Assembly (NCBI GenBank): GCA_016783225.1 | Contig: JADHWZ010000048.1 | Coordinates: forward strand, 1-11,691 | Source of the DNA: Dehalococcoidia bacterium | Lineage (GTDB): Bacteria > Chloroflexota > Dehalococcoidia > GIF9 > UBA5620 | Reading direction: 5' to 3' | Length of the DNA stretch: 11,691 nt | Shown: positions 11,666 to 11,691 of the stretch, piece by piece | Layout of the letters: the number at the start of each line of letters is the position of its first letter | How positions within the stretch are numbered: the stretch's first letter is position 1 | The notes under the pieces: generated by a model | What the model saw: the letters and a program-made list of their open reading frames with translations, nothing else | What the model was told of the DNA's origin: nothing | Database searches by the model: none | Position numbers and translations under genes: made by a program

Positions 11666-11691
11666 ACGATGTTTGAAGTTTAGGGCTTTGG

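Overview
The window (about half G+C) looks like chromosomal DNA of an anaerobic bacterium. The gene mix is a bacterial NrpR-type regulator, a Fur/FeoA/FeoB ferrous-iron block, IspH of the non-mevalonate isoprenoid route, and several acyl-CoA enzymes. That would suit a Dehalococcoidia-like Chloroflexota lineage, but this placement is inference from gene content only. Promoters that can be read match the sigma70 consensus closely, with TTGACA -35 boxes and 17-18 base spacers.

Layout. 1-925 (minus, running off the left edge): an NrpR/DUF128 regulator, transcribed from a near-consensus promoter that overlaps a 20-base imperfect palindrome. 1117-3035 (plus): a three-gene operon with its own promoter, coding for a class III CoA-transferase/alpha-methylacyl-CoA racemase-like enzyme, a stand-alone Lrp/AsnC ligand-binding (RAM) domain and a HIT-family hydrolase. 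3032-4604 (minus): plsC and ispH, overlapping each other; the ispH stop overlaps the HIT stop tail to tail. 4619-4769 is intergenic and holds an intrinsic-terminator-like hairpin on the plus strand. 4770-5538 (minus) is a decay zone: a C-terminal remnant of a ZupT-type ZIP metal transporter, preceded by a small membrane-protein gene with an ACG in place of the start codon and one in-frame TAA. 5607-8231 (minus): fur, feoA and feoB. 8418-9105 (plus): a divergent CDP-alcohol phosphatidyltransferase. 9126-10773 (minus): an enoyl-CoA hydratase and an overlapping amidohydrolase-2 family protein. 11169-11354 (plus): a small four-cysteine protein. 11355-11691 is non-coding and rich in inverted repeats.

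How the genes work together. The clearest unit is iron uptake. Fur is made from a perfect TTGACA-N17-TATAAT promoter whose start point lies in a TGCAA-N5-TTGCA inverted repeat. A related 18-base site (13 of 18 identical) lies between fur and feoA, next to a terminator-like hairpin with eight U's at the end of fur. This suggests autoregulation of fur and separate tuning of feoAB. FeoA carries a four-fold tandem repeat of an eight-residue Gly/Phe/Arg/Pro motif, inserted in an otherwise ordinary SH3-like domain. The CoA-enzyme genes at both ends suggest acyl-CoA metabolism but cannot be tied to one substrate.

No CRISPR array, tRNA, rRNA, intact insertion sequence or phage gene was seen. The most promising points are the two matching Fur-type sites, the FeoA repeat, the NrpR operator, and the amidohydrolase that lacks its HxH metal motif.
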